DNA of 64,000 nucleotides from UBA5336 sp964412785 (GCA_964412785.1 CAYPQD010000005.1:1-64000); one strand, 5' to 3'. Positions 9,239 to 18,415 are shown, numbered from the stretch's first letter. Program-made: numbers and translations. Notes: generated by a model not told the origin, from the sequence alone.

Positions 9239-10002
9239 CCGCCCGACTCGCCGGAAAGCGGGCCCTGGTCGTCGGCGTTGCCAACGAAGACAGCATCGCT
9301 GCCGGCTGTGCCCGCGCCTTCCATGCCGAGGGCGCCGCGCTCATCCTGACCTATCTGAACGACAAGGCGAAACGCCATGTCGCGCCCGTCGCAGAGGCTG
9401 TCGGCGCGCGCGCGCTGCTGCCCCTCGACGTCAGGGATGACGTTGCCATGGACGCGGTGTTCGAGACGATTACCGACACCTGGGGCGGCCTTGACATCCT
9501 CGTCCACGCCATCGCCTTTTGCCCGAAGGACGACCTGCAGGGCCGCATTGTCGACTGTTCGCGAGACGGCTTTGCGCTCGCCATGGACGTCTCCTGCCAC
9601 TCCTTCCTTCGTCTGGCGCGGCGCGCCGAACCGCTGATGCCGGCCGGCGGCACGCTGATGACCGTCAGCTTCTATGGCGCGGAGAAGGTGGTTGACGACT
9701 ACAATGTCATGGGGCCGGTGAAAGCGGCCCTTGAGGCCTGTGTGCGCTATCTGGCCGCCGAACTCGGCCCCGCCTCGATCCGCGTCCACGCGCTCTCTCC
9801 CGGGCCGGTTGCCACCCGAGCAGCCTCCGGCATTGCCCATTTCGATACGATGATGCGCGCGGCGGCGGAGCGCTCGCCCCTGCCCACAGAGCAGACATCC
9901 GACGATGTCGGCGCCGTCGCAGCCTTTCTGGCCAGCGACTCAGCGCGCCATGTCACCGGTAACGTCACCTATATCGATGCCGGCTATCATGTGATGTCCT
10001 GA
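9235..10002 (+). CDS. fabI: enoyl-ACP reductase, FabI type
   Basis: A 255-residue short-chain dehydrogenase of the FabI branch, which reduces trans-2-enoyl-ACP in the fatty-acid elongation cycle using NAD(P)H. The N-terminal nucleotide site is the FabI variant GVANEDSIAAG (residues 14-24). The active site has Tyr147, Tyr156 and Lys163 in the FabI Tyr-x6-Lys pattern (YNVMGPVK). The C-terminal part has HALSPGPVATRAASGI, as in FabI. It starts inside the ATPase stop codon and is followed 12 bases later by phaC. In this setting it may be a second, specialised copy rather than the housekeeping enzyme, which is inference. Confidence 0.85.
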   Translation: MTARLAGKRALVVGVANEDSIAAGCARAFHAEGAALILTYLNDKAKRHVAPVAEAVGARALLPLDVRDDVAMDAVFETITDTWGGLDILVHAIAFCPKDDLQGRIVDCSRDGFALAMDVSCHSFLRLARRAEPLMPAGGTLMTVSFYGAEKVVDDYNVMGPVKAALEACVRYLAAELGPASIRVHALSPGPVATRAASGIAHFDTMMRAAAERSPLPTEQTSDDVGAVAAFLASDSARHVTGNVTYIDAGYHVMS

Positions 10003-10014
10003 GGGGGAATACCG

Positions 10015-11808
10015 ATGAAACCGCAAGACGAGATGGCCCGTCAGGGGCCGGAGCCGCGCCCGGAGGCAGACGCGTCCGGTCCGCCAGCGCCGGCCGGAGC
10101 GCATCAGGACCCGCTGGATGCATGGATCTGGTCGACGATCGCAACCTTCACCCGCGGCAGCTCGCCGATCGCCTTTGCCACTGCCTGGTTCGACGTCCTC
10201 GCCCATCTCGGCGTTGCCCCGGGCCAGCGCCGGCGCCTGGCTCTTGATGCCGGCAACCGCCTTATGAACGACTGGTTCAGCCTGTGGAGCGGCACTGCCA
10301 GACCGTCTGCAGCCCGCGCCGGGGAACCCGGCCCACGCGACACCTATGAGACCTTCCTGCACACGCTCAGCGAGTGCTATGACGACTGGACCAGCTGGCT
10401 GGGCGAAGCCTGCCTGCACCCGCATGGCGTATCGCGCGCCAATGCCGAGCGGGTCGCCTTTAGTCTCCGCCAGGCCCGCGAGGCCACTCACCCGCGCAAC
10501 CTGTTCTGGACCAATCCTGACGCGCTGCGCACCGCGCGCGAGGAAAGCGGCGCGAGCGTCCTGCGCGGGCTTGCGAACCTGCTGGAAGATCTCTCCCTTG
10601 GCGGTCCGGGCCACCACGCGGAGACTGGCGCGCATGAACGCCTCGGCCGCGACCTCGCCGCCACGCCTGGCCGGGTCGTCTACCGCAACCGCCTGATCGA
10701 GCTCATCCAGTATGAGCCTGCGAGCCCGCTTGTGGCACGCGAACCGGTTCTTGTCGTGCCCGCCTGGATCATGAAATACTACATTCTCGATCTGTCGCCG
10801 GGCCATTCCCTCATCGAATACCTCGTCAGCCAAGGCTACACGGTATTCGCCATCTCCTGGCGCAATCCCGGCCACGAGGATCGCAATCTCGGTTTTGACG
10901 ACTACCGCACGCACGGTGTTCTCGCCGCGCTGGACGCGATCAGCGCCCTTGTCCCGCAGACCGGTATTCATACCGTCGGCTATTGCCTCGGCGGCACGCT
11001 GCTCTCTGTGGCTGCTGCCGGTCTGGCGCGCGACGGCGACCGGCGCATCGCCTCGCTCAGCCTGTTTGCCGCCCAGACCGATTTCGCCGACGCCGGCGAA
11101 CTGGCGCTCTTCATCGACGACGCACAGATCGCCGCGCTGGAGGCCGGCATGGAGGCGGCCGGCTATCTCGATGGCGACCAGATGGCCGGCGCCTTTGCCA
11201 TGCTGCGCTCACGCGACATAATCTGGCGGCGCATGCAGGAGGACTATCTTATCGGCCGGCGCGGCGGTCTGGTCGACCTCATGGTCTGGAACGCCGACAC
11301 CACGCGAATGCCGGCGCGGATGCATTCGGAATACCTCCGGCGCTTCTTCCTCAACAATGACTTTGCCAATGGCCGCATCAGCATTGATGGGCGGCCCGTC
11401 GCCATCTCCGATATCCGAGCGCCCGTATTCGCGCTCGGCACCACCCACGACCACGTCGCGCCATGGAAATCGGTGTTCAAGATCCACCTGTTTGCCGACA
11501 CCGAGGTGACCTTCGCGCTCACCAATGGCGGCCACAATGCCGGCGTGGTCAGCCCGCCCGGCCACAAGCGCCGACGCCACCACATCCATACCAAGGCCGA
11601 CTGCGAGCACTATGTCGACCCGAATGCCTGGCTGGACGATACCGACGCCTTGGAGGGCTCCTGGTGGCCGAGCTGGGCAGGCTGGCTCGCCGAGCGCTCC
11701 ACCGGTGAGGTCGCCGCGCGTGCCCCTTCCCGCGCCGACACCCCCGGCAATGCGCTTGCGCAAGGCGCGCCGCTCTGTGCTGCCCCCGGCCGCTACGTGC
11801 TGGACTGA
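10015..11808 (+). CDS. phaC: polyhydroxyalkanoate synthase, class I-like
   Basis: A 597-residue PHA synthase that would polymerise (R)-3-hydroxyacyl-CoA on granule surfaces. The PhaC N-terminal domain shows NLFWTNPDALRTA and RDLAATPGRVVYRNRLIELIQY. The alpha/beta-hydrolase core contains WIMKYYILDL, ISWRNPG and the nucleophile motif GYCLGG with Cys324. Asp479 (THDHVAPW) and His507 (GGHNAG) complete the triad. Length fits single-subunit class I enzymes. The first 40 residues are low-complexity. A GAGGGGG ribosome site precedes the start. It ends the ATPase-fabI-phaC set. Rhizobia are known to pair a phaC with a fabI in low-oxygen gene clusters, so this could be such a variant. Confidence 0.88.
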   Translation: MKPQDEMARQGPEPRPEADASGPPAPAGAHQDPLDAWIWSTIATFTRGSSPIAFATAWFDVLAHLGVAPGQRRRLALDAGNRLMNDWFSLWSGTARPSAARAGEPGPRDTYETFLHTLSECYDDWTSWLGEACLHPHGVSRANAERVAFSLRQAREATHPRNLFWTNPDALRTAREESGASVLRGLANLLEDLSLGGPGHHAETGAHERLGRDLAATPGRVVYRNRLIELIQYEPASPLVAREPVLVVPAWIMKYYILDLSPGHSLIEYLVSQGYTVFAISWRNPGHEDRNLGFDDYRTHGVLAALDAISALVPQTGIHTVGYCLGGTLLSVAAAGLARDGDRRIASLSLFAAQTDFADAGELALFIDDAQIAALEAGMEAAGYLDGDQMAGAFAMLRSRDIIWRRMQEDYLIGRRGGLVDLMVWNADTTRMPARMHSEYLRRFFLNNDFANGRISIDGRPVAISDIRAPVFALGTTHDHVAPWKSVFKIHLFADTEVTFALTNGGHNAGVVSPPGHKRRRHHIHTKADCEHYVDPNAWLDDTDALEGSWWPSWAGWLAERSTGEVAARAPSRADTPGNALAQGAPLCAAPGRYVLD

Positions 11809-11878
11809 CGGGCCGGGCTCGGCAGGTCAGGCTGTCGCCGGTCCACGACACCGGACAAATCGGGGCGGGCAGGCATGC

Positions 11879-12280
11879 CTACAGCATGTTGAGTTGCAGC
11901 CGCGCCTCGTCGGACATGCGGGTCATGTCCCAGGGCGGCTCGAAGGTGAGGCGCACCTCGACATCGGCAACGCCATCGACCGTGCGCGCAGCGGTTTCGA
12001 CCCATCCCGGCATGTCACCGGCAACGGGGCAGCCCGGCGCTGTCAGGGTCATCTCGATATCAACCTTGCGGTTATCGTCGATATCGACCTTGTAGATCAG
12101 GCCAAGCTCATAGATATCAACTGGTATTTCCGGGTCATACACGCTCTTGAAGGCGGCAATCAGGTTATCGGTGATCCGGTCGAGCTCCGCCTGCGGAATG
12201 GCTGAGCCGCCAGACGCGCCCGCCTCTCCGGCACCAATGTCCGGATCAAGGAAATCACGGGGGGTCATGTCATCGGCCAT
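11879..12280 (-). CDS. sufT: SufT-like iron-sulfur cluster assembly protein (MIP18/DUF59)
   Basis: A 133-residue protein with a single DUF59 domain. Diagnostic segments are the DPEIPVDIYELGLIY motif around residues 48-62 and the TLTAPGCPVAG segment with the conserved cysteine. A short disordered lead of about 30 residues precedes the domain. Members of this family help maturation of Fe-S proteins. It is the last gene of the minus-strand suf run, downstream of sufS. The convergent phaC gene ends 70 bases away. Confidence 0.85.
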   Translation of the reverse strand: MADDMTPRDFLDPDIGAGEAGASGGSAIPQAELDRITDNLIAAFKSVYDPEIPVDIYELGLIYKVDIDDNRKVDIEMTLTAPGCPVAGDMPGWVETAARTVDGVADVEVRLTFEPPWDMTRMSDEARLQLNML

Positions 12281-12285
12281 GGCGT

Positions 12286-12405
12286 TCAGGTGTCCCGTCC
12301 TTCAGGGCATTGTCGAGGCAGGTCGGCCAGTCGCTCCTTGCGCGCAATCCCTGCGCGGATGGTCGCTTCTGCGCGGGCCGCCAGTGTATCAATAGCGTGT
12401 GTCAT
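12286..12405 (-). CDS. possible 39-aa protein between sufS and sufT
   Basis: A 39-residue ORF that fits the gap between sufS and sufT, starting 14 bases after the sufS stop and ending 5 bases before sufT. It is helical, rich in alanine and arginine (AARAEATIRAGIARKERL), and ends with a single-cysteine tail PRQCPEGRDT. No ribosome site is evident and I recognise no family. The tight fit in the operon is the only argument for it. Confidence 0.3.
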   Translation of the reverse strand: MTHAIDTLAARAEATIRAGIARKERLADLPRQCPEGRDT

Positions 12406-12418
12406 GAAATGAAGTCTA

Positions 12419-13654
12419 TCACATTCCAAGCAGCATGCCACGGGCCCGGTCGAGGGCATCGACGAAGCGGTCAACCTCCCCGGCGGTATTGTAGATGCCA
12501 AAGCTTGCCCGCGCCGTCGAGGAAACACCAAGCTCGGCCATCAATGGCTGGGCGCAATGGTGCCCGGCCCGGATGGCCACGCCATACCGGTCGAGCAATT
12601 GGGCGAGGTCGTGGGGATGGGCGCCCTCGATTGAAAACGACAGGACTGCGCCCTTGCCGGTCTCCGTTCCATGGATTGTGAGGCCGTTGACTGCCGAGAG
12701 CGCGTCCACCGCGCGCGCGTACAAGGCGGCCTCATGGGCGTGCACGTCCGCGACCTCGAACCGGCCGAACCAATCGAGCGCCGCGCCAAGGCCGACCGCT
12801 TCAAGGATTGCCGGCGTGCCCGCCTCGAAGCGGTACGGCGGATCGTTGTAGGTGACGGTTTCGGTGGTCACGGTCTCGATCATCTCGCCGCCGCCCTGAT
12901 AGGGCGCCAGCGCGTCGAGGCGGTCGGCCCGCCCCCACAGGACACCTATCCCGGTCGGCCCGTAGAGCTTGTGGCCGGAAAAGACATAATAGTCGCAGCC
13001 GAGCGCCTGCACATCGACCGGCAGGTGAACCGCCGCCTGGCAGCCATCAAGGAGGACCTGCGCCCCGGCCGCATGGGCCAGCCGGACGATCTCTGCCCCG
13101 TCAGTGACGGTGCCGAGGACATTCGACATGTGGGTCAGCGCAACCATTCGCGTCCGCGGGCCGATCGCCGCTTCCAGCGCTGCCATGTCGAGCCCGCCCT
13201 CACCGGTGAGCCCAATCCATTTCAACACCGCGCCATGGTGCTCGCGCAGGAAGTGCCAGGGCACGATGTTGGAATGGTGCTCCATCACCGACAGGATGAT
13301 CTCATCGCCCGGTTGCAGGCGGTGAGCGAGGCTGCTGGCGACGAGGTTGATCGCCTCGGTTGCCCCCTTGGTGAACACGATCTCCTCAGGCGTGCCGGCA
13401 TTCACGAACCGGGCGACCTTCGCGCGGGCGCCCTCGAAGGCCTCGGTTGCCTCATTCGCCAGGGTATGAAGGCCGCGGTGGACATTGGCATAGGCGTTCG
13501 CTGCCTGGTCGCGCATCGCGTCCAGCACCGCCGCGGGCTTCTGGGCGCTGGCGGCATTGTCGAGATAGACAAGGGGGTAGCCATTCACCTCCCGGGACAG
13601 GATGGGGAACTCAGCGCGGACCGCCTCGACATCAAACACTGGGATCTTGCTCAT
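12419..13654 (-). CDS. sufS: cysteine desulfurase SufS
   Basis: A 411-residue class-II (SufS/CsdA group) PLP enzyme that takes sulfur from cysteine for the SUF machinery. The PLP lysine is Lys229 in YYVFSGHKLYGPTG. The catalytic cysteine is Cys367 in RAGHHCAQP, the arrangement of the SufS class with a short loop, unlike the IscS class. It lies immediately downstream of sufD (9 bases). A second desulfurase of the other class heads the same operon at 18415-19557. Confidence 0.92.
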   Translation of the reverse strand: MSKIPVFDVEAVRAEFPILSREVNGYPLVYLDNAASAQKPAAVLDAMRDQAANAYANVHRGLHTLANEATEAFEGARAKVARFVNAGTPEEIVFTKGATEAINLVASSLAHRLQPGDEIILSVMEHHSNIVPWHFLREHHGAVLKWIGLTGEGGLDMAALEAAIGPRTRMVALTHMSNVLGTVTDGAEIVRLAHAAGAQVLLDGCQAAVHLPVDVQALGCDYYVFSGHKLYGPTGIGVLWGRADRLDALAPYQGGGEMIETVTTETVTYNDPPYRFEAGTPAILEAVGLGAALDWFGRFEVADVHAHEAALYARAVDALSAVNGLTIHGTETGKGAVLSFSIEGAHPHDLAQLLDRYGVAIRAGHHCAQPLMAELGVSSTARASFGIYNTAGEVDRFVDALDRARGMLLGM

Positions 13655-13663
13655 ACCCCAGAC

Positions 13664-14935
13664 CTAGCTCGTGCCGCCGGACAGGAAAGCGCCAGCCACC
13701 TGCCGCAGCACGTCGCCAGCCATGTCATCGGCGCCCTGCAACGCCTCGGCAATGTACGCCCCGGTCAACATGGCGCGGGCTTCCACCTCGGGCAGCCCGC
13801 GCTGCCGGAGGTAGAAGAGCTGGTCGCCATCAAGCGCGCCGGAGGTGTTGCCATGGGCGCATTCCACGTCGTCGGCATAGATCTCCAGCTCCGGCTTTGC
13901 GAACACCTCCGCGCCATCCTCGAGCAGCAGGGCATGGTGGTCCATTGCCGCCTCGGTCTCTTGCCCGACATGGCGCGGCACGAGGAACTTGCCCTGGAAA
14001 ACGCCGCGCCCACCCTTGCGGACCGCCCCCTTGGTGAGCTGGCGGGTCGTGCACGCCTGCGCACCATGGCGCACCAGGCTGGTGAAATCGACATGCCGGC
14101 CGGCGCCAGCGAGATAGGCGGCATCGAGCCGGGCGGAACTGCCCGCCTGCTGGTGGACAAGCCGGGTCTCGATCCGCGCCAGTTTCGCACCAAACGCCAG
14201 CGCCACCTGCTCATAGACCGCGCCGGCATCAAGACGGATATCGGCAGTCACCGCGGCGACCTCATCCCCACCACCGGCCTGGTAGAGCGTGCGGCGCAAG
14301 GTGCCTCCCGCCTGCACGCCGGCGTCGAGCAGGAAGCCGGAAAACCCCGCGCCGCCGAGCTGTCGCTCGATCAGGTCGAGCGAGGCGCCCGGACGCACAA
14401 GCAGGGTCACTCTTCCGAAGCTCGTCTCGGCCTGCGTCGAGGCGTGCACTATGTGCAGGGGCTGGCTTACCGCCCCGGTCACTTCCACCATCACACCGCA
14501 CGGGCCGCGCGCGGTACCGCAAAGCGCCGCCGTCAGGGCGCCGAGCGGGAGGTCCTCCGCGCCGCCGAGCGCCTGGGTGTCCTCCTTCGTAAAAACACGA
14601 AGACCGTCCGGCAGGGCGTCTGGCAAGTCCACGCGCCCGCCGGCGAGGCGGATCACCGGGCCGTCCAGGCTGGAGAACGGATCGTCAGCCGCCCCCCCGG
14701 CTGCCGGGTCGAGCGCCGGGCGAGCCGTGCGCACATCGCTCCATCGCCAGCCCTCGATACGCCGGTGCGGAAGGCCCGTTTTTGCAAACGCCGCGAAATT
14801 GCGCGTGCGGCGCGGGTCGTCGGCCAGCATGCCATAACGGGCGACGAGTTCGAGCTCGGCCCTTGTCCCGTCTGGGATCAGGTCCTTGAGTTCGGCACGC
14901 GCCACGTCAGGCCACCTCGCCGAGAATGCCGTCAT
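13664..14935 (-). CDS. sufD: Fe-S cluster scaffold subunit SufD
   Basis: A 423-residue member of the SufB/SufD family that forms the SufBC2D scaffold complex. The N-terminal helical part contains RRIEGWRWSDVR. The beta-helical core is followed by the conserved C-terminal region with GRGVFQGKFLVPRHVGQ, LLLEDGAEVFAKPELEIYADDVECAHGNTSGALD and LFYLRQRGLPEVEARAML. The start at 14935 gives a 29-base overlap with the end of sufC, supporting translational coupling. Longer in-frame extensions into sufC are not supported. Confidence 0.92.
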   Translation of the reverse strand: MTAFSARWPDVARAELKDLIPDGTRAELELVARYGMLADDPRRTRNFAAFAKTGLPHRRIEGWRWSDVRTARPALDPAAGGAADDPFSSLDGPVIRLAGGRVDLPDALPDGLRVFTKEDTQALGGAEDLPLGALTAALCGTARGPCGVMVEVTGAVSQPLHIVHASTQAETSFGRVTLLVRPGASLDLIERQLGGAGFSGFLLDAGVQAGGTLRRTLYQAGGGDEVAAVTADIRLDAGAVYEQVALAFGAKLARIETRLVHQQAGSSARLDAAYLAGAGRHVDFTSLVRHGAQACTTRQLTKGAVRKGGRGVFQGKFLVPRHVGQETEAAMDHHALLLEDGAEVFAKPELEIYADDVECAHGNTSGALDGDQLFYLRQRGLPEVEARAMLTGAYIAEALQGADDMAGDVLRQVAGAFLSGGTS

Positions 14936-15677
14936 AGCCCTCCCGTTCCAGCCGGTGGGCGAGCTCCGGCCCGCCGCTGGCGGCAATGCAGCCATCGGCC
15001 AGCACGTGCACACGGTCGGGAACAATATGGTCGAGGAGGCGTTGGTAATGGGTGATCACCAGCATGCCGCGGTCCGGCCCGCGCAGGGCATTGACCCCAT
15101 CGGCAACGGTCTTCAGCGCGTCAATGTCGAGACCGCTGTCGGTCTCGTCGAGAATCGCAAAACGCGGCTCCAGCATCATCATCTGAAAAATTTCCAGCCG
15201 CTTCTTTTCGCCGCCGGAGAAACCGACATTGACAGGGCGTTTCAACATCTCCGGAGACAACTTCAGGACTTCACCGATCTCGCGGGCCCTTCGGATGAAG
15301 TCCGGCGCGGAAATCTCCTCTTCGTCGCGCGCCTTGCGCTGGGCGTTCATGGCGGTGCGCACAAAGGTCATCACCGGCACGCCGGGGATCTCGACCGGAT
15401 ACTGGAAGGAAAGGAAAAGGCCCGCTGCGGCGCGCGCTTCCGGGTCCATCTTCAAGAGGTCCGCCCCATCAAGCTCGGCGCTGCCGCCGGTGACCTGATA
15501 GCCCTCCCGGCCTGTGAGCAGATAGGCAAGCGTCGACTTGCCGGCCCCGTTCGGCCCCATGATGGCGTGGACGTCGCCGGTGGGCACGGTGAGCGACAAG
15601 CCCTTCAGGATGGGCTTGGCCTCATCGCCCTCGCCAACAGTGGCGTGCAGGTCGGATATCTTCAACATTCCGGGCAT
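14907..15677 (-). CDS. sufC: SUF system ATPase SufC
   Basis: A 256-residue ABC-type ATPase that is not a transporter but drives the SufBCD scaffold. Walker A is GPNGAGKS at 41-48. The signature region is FSGGEKKRLEI and Walker B is FAILDETDSGLD. The SufC-typical phrase LTGREGYQVTGG follows the P-loop. The start could be at 15677 or three codons later at 15668; neither has a good ribosome site. It is separated from sufB by a membrane protein gene and a 38-aa ORF, which is unusual. Confidence 0.93.
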   Translation of the reverse strand: MPGMLKISDLHATVGEGDEAKPILKGLSLTVPTGDVHAIMGPNGAGKSTLAYLLTGREGYQVTGGSAELDGADLLKMDPEARAAAGLFLSFQYPVEIPGVPVMTFVRTAMNAQRKARDEEEISAPDFIRRAREIGEVLKLSPEMLKRPVNVGFSGGEKKRLEIFQMMMLEPRFAILDETDSGLDIDALKTVADGVNALRGPDRGMLVITHYQRLLDHIVPDRVHVLADGCIAASGGPELAHRLEREGYDGILGEVA

Positions 15678-15779
15678 ATGGCGCTGAATGCGCGGCGTTC
15701 AAAGGCATTCTGGCCGGATGATGCGCGCATGGAGCGGGCCGAGCTGGTTGCGGGCCGATATCGCCGGGCGAGGCGGCCG

Positions 15780-15896
15780 TCACGGATAGACCTTGCGGAT
15801 GTCGTCCAGCGTTGTGTCTTCGCACTCGAAATAGTCCCAGACCGGTGGAACATAGTCGTCAGGCGCTTGCTTCACGCGCATCAGGACCCGTTTCAC
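15780..15896 (-). CDS. 38-aa protein in the suf operon
   Basis: A 38-residue ORF beginning with GTG at 15896. An AAGGAG ribosome site sits six bases upstream (consensus and well spaced), which decides this start. The product begins basic (VKRVLMRVKQ) and turns acidic and aromatic (VPPVWDYFECEDTT), ending in DDIRKVYP. It has one cysteine and no membrane segment. It lies between the membrane protein gene and sufC on the same strand. I know no family for it. The strong ribosome site and composition make it a probable real micro-protein. Confidence 0.55.
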   Translation of the reverse strand: MKRVLMRVKQAPDDYVPPVWDYFECEDTTLDDIRKVYP

Positions 15897-15978
15897 CGCT
15901 CGCTCCTTACCAAACCGGGGGCGCCTTGCTGTGTTTTCTACGGGATGGCCCCGCCGGCAGCAAGCCGAAGCGCCCGGT

Positions 15979-16755
15979 TCAACCGGCAGCGCCCGGCGTT
16001 TCAGACGTCGGGGGCGGCACGACGTCCTCGTCAGGCTCGTAGCGCAGGGCGGTGAGGACAAGCCGCACGACCGAGGCGACCAGCAGGGTCTTGAAGGCGA
16101 ACATTGCGATGAGAAAGACGACGAGACCCGGGTTGGGCTCGAGTGGCGAGGGGCTGAAACCGAACAGGGTCGGCGCGTCGAGCAGGAAGAGGTCAAGCGG
16201 CACGGCGAGCCAGAACAGGAAATGGGCTGGGAAGCCCTCGTCATTGCCTGAAGCGAACAGCGGGATGTCCGGCATCATCTGGCTGATTCCCCAGCTGACC
16301 GCGGCGGCATACAGGCTGTGAAATACCAGCATGCCGCCAAGAAAGCCTGCGAGATAGCCGGACGCAAAGCCGCGCCCCACCTCGCGGATAACGACCGGGT
16401 CGACAGTGTTGCCCGGCTGGTGCGGCGTCACCCAGCCCAATGACTGGTGATGGACGTCGCGGATCAGCCTGTTCAGCCGGCCGGCGCGGATGACCATGTA
16501 GTAGATGTCGACCAGGAGCAGCAAACTGCCGACAAGCACCATCACGCTCGGCAGCACGGGCAGATTGCTCAGTCCCGGGACGAAACGCTGTGCCAGCCAG
16601 CCCGCAAGGGCGGCGGCGCCGACATACAGAAGACCGGCGATTGCAAGCAGGACGAACCCATAGGCGAAGCCGAAGGCCATGACCTTCAGGCGCACGCCAC
16701 GCAGGGCGCGCCGGGCAGTCTTCTCCTGCGCCGAGATTGACGATGTGTCGACCAT
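15979..16755 (-). CDS. integral membrane protein in the suf operon, unrecognised
   Basis: A 258-residue protein with about five hydrophobic segments. One pair is near 25-50 and 65-85, there is a glycine-rich segment GRGFASGYLAGFLGGMLVF in the middle, and two lie near the C-terminus. The tail is proline-rich and soluble (DEDVVPPPTS). I see no transporter signature or ligand motif and do not recognise the family. It sits between sufB and the 38-aa ORF, so it belongs to the suf transcription unit by position. It is probably an inner-membrane protein of unknown role. Confidence 0.65.
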   Translation of the reverse strand: MVDTSSISAQEKTARRALRGVRLKVMAFGFAYGFVLLAIAGLLYVGAAALAGWLAQRFVPGLSNLPVLPSVMVLVGSLLLLVDIYYMVIRAGRLNRLIRDVHHQSLGWVTPHQPGNTVDPVVIREVGRGFASGYLAGFLGGMLVFHSLYAAAVSWGISQMMPDIPLFASGNDEGFPAHFLFWLAVPLDLFLLDAPTLFGFSPSPLEPNPGLVVFLIAMFAFKTLLVASVVRLVLTALRYEPDEDVVPPPTSETPGAAG

Positions 16756-16888
16756 CACGGCCCCTGCCCCCATTTTCCAGGTGTCGACCCGGCCGCCGGA
16801 CCCCGCACCTTGTCACGTCAGATTGACCGGTGCGCGCCCCGCGTCAATGGCCGGACCAGGCCCGGCGCCTCGCCCAGCGTCCCCTTGC

Positions 16889-18415
16889 CTATCCGACGCT
16901 GCCCTCGAGACTGACTTCGAGCAGTTTCTGGGCTTCCACGGCAAACTCCATGGGCAGCTCCTGCAACACCTCGCGCACGAAGCCATTGACGAGCAAGGCG
17001 ACCGCCTGCTCCTCGCCGAGGCCGCGCTGGCGAGCGTAGAAGAGCTGGTCCTCCGACAGTTTCGTCGTCGTCGCCTCGTGCTCCAGCTGCGCGTCGGTGC
17101 GCCGGTTCTCCACGTAAGGCACGGTGTGGGCGCCGCAGTCCCCGCCGATCAGCAGGCTGTCGCACTGGGTGAAATTGCGTGCCCTTTCCGCCTTGCCATG
17201 GACGGACACGAGGCCGCGATAGGTGTTGTCGGACTGCCCGGCGCTGATGCCCTTGGAGATGATGCGCGAGCGGGTGCGCTTGCCGAGGTGGATCATCTTG
17301 GTGCCGGTATCGGCCTGCTGGCGGCCATTGGTAACGGCGATGGAGTAAAACTCACCGACGCTGTCATCGCCGCGCAGGATACAGGAGGGATACTTCCAGG
17401 TTATGGCCGAGCCCGTCTCCACCTGCGTCCAGGAGATCTTGGCGCGCGCTCCGCGGCAGTCGCCCCGCTTGGTGACGAAATTATAGATGCCGCCCCGGCC
17501 TTCCGCATCGCCCGGCCACCAGTTCTGGACGGTCGAGTATTTGATATCCGCATCCTCCAATGCAACCAGCTCGACGACGGCGGCGTGCAGCTGGTTCTCA
17601 TCGCGCATCGGCGCGGTGCAGCCCTCCAGATAGGAGACGTAAGCGCCCGTGTCGGCAATGATCAGGGTGCGCTCGAACTGGCCGGTATTCTCCGCATTCA
17701 TGCGGAAATAAGTGGACAGCTCCATCGGGCAGCGTACCCCCGGCGGGACATAGACGAAGGTGCCGTCGGAGAACACAGCGGTGTTGAGCGTGGCAAAGTA
17801 ATTGTCCGTCGGCGGGACGACCGATCCGAGATACTTGCGCACAAGCTCCGGATGGGTGTGTACCGCCTCGGAAATCGACATGAAGATCACGCCAGCCTTC
17901 TCCAGCTCCTTGCGGAAGGTGGTGGCCACCGAGACACTGTCGAAAACGGCATCAACGGCCACGCGCGGCGTCTCGCGTGCCTCAGCAGCCGTCTCGGCCG
18001 CACCAGCAACGCCAAGCAGCACCTGCGCCTCGCGCAGCGGAATGCCGAGTTTCTCATAGGTCTCCAGGATTTCCGGCGGAACGTCATCAAGGCTCTCATA
18101 CTTCGCGCCCGCCTTCGGGGCTGCGTAATAATGATAGGCCTGGTAGTCGATCGGCGGATGGGAGACCCTCGCCCAGTCGGGCTCCTCCATCGTCAGCCAG
18201 CGGCGATAGGCTGCAAGGCGCCACTCCAACAGCCAATCCGGCTCGTCCTTCTTTGCAGAAATGTAGCGGACAATATCCTCGCTGAGGCCCTTCGGCGCCA
18301 GTTCCTGCTCGATTTCGGTGTCGAAGCCGGCGGAATAGTTCCGAGATTCAAGGGCTTGCGCAGCCGCGACCGTGCCGGCGTCGATCCCTTCCTTGACGCG
18401 AATGTCGTCAGCCAT
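16889..18415 (-). CDS. sufB: Fe-S cluster scaffold subunit SufB
   Basis: A 508-residue SufB, the core scaffold on which clusters are built. Recognisable blocks are EEPDWARVSHPPIDYQ, VPPGVRCPMELSTYFRMN, GCTAPMRDENQLHAAVVEL, NFVTKRGDCRG, RTRSRIISKGISAGQSD and the end segment LFYARQRGLGEEQAVALLVNGF. The start at 18415 shares one base with the stop of the upstream cysteine desulfurase (TGATG), so translation is probably coupled. The longer in-frame extension upstream lies inside that desulfurase gene and is rejected. Confidence 0.94.
   Translation of the reverse strand: MADDIRVKEGIDAGTVAAAQALESRNYSAGFDTEIEQELAPKGLSEDIVRYISAKKDEPDWLLEWRLAAYRRWLTMEEPDWARVSHPPIDYQAYHYYAAPKAGAKYESLDDVPPEILETYEKLGIPLREAQVLLGVAGAAETAAEARETPRVAVDAVFDSVSVATTFRKELEKAGVIFMSISEAVHTHPELVRKYLGSVVPPTDNYFATLNTAVFSDGTFVYVPPGVRCPMELSTYFRMNAENTGQFERTLIIADTGAYVSYLEGCTAPMRDENQLHAAVVELVALEDADIKYSTVQNWWPGDAEGRGGIYNFVTKRGDCRGARAKISWTQVETGSAITWKYPSCILRGDDSVGEFYSIAVTNGRQQADTGTKMIHLGKRTRSRIISKGISAGQSDNTYRGLVSVHGKAERARNFTQCDSLLIGGDCGAHTVPYVENRRTDAQLEHEATTTKLSEDQLFYARQRGLGEEQAVALLVNGFVREVLQELPMEFAVEAQKLLEVSLEGSVG

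Noticed and set aside
12671..15055. 794-codon plus-strand frame across sufS, sufD and sufC
   Set aside because: It crosses three well-supported minus-strand genes and has no recognisable domain.
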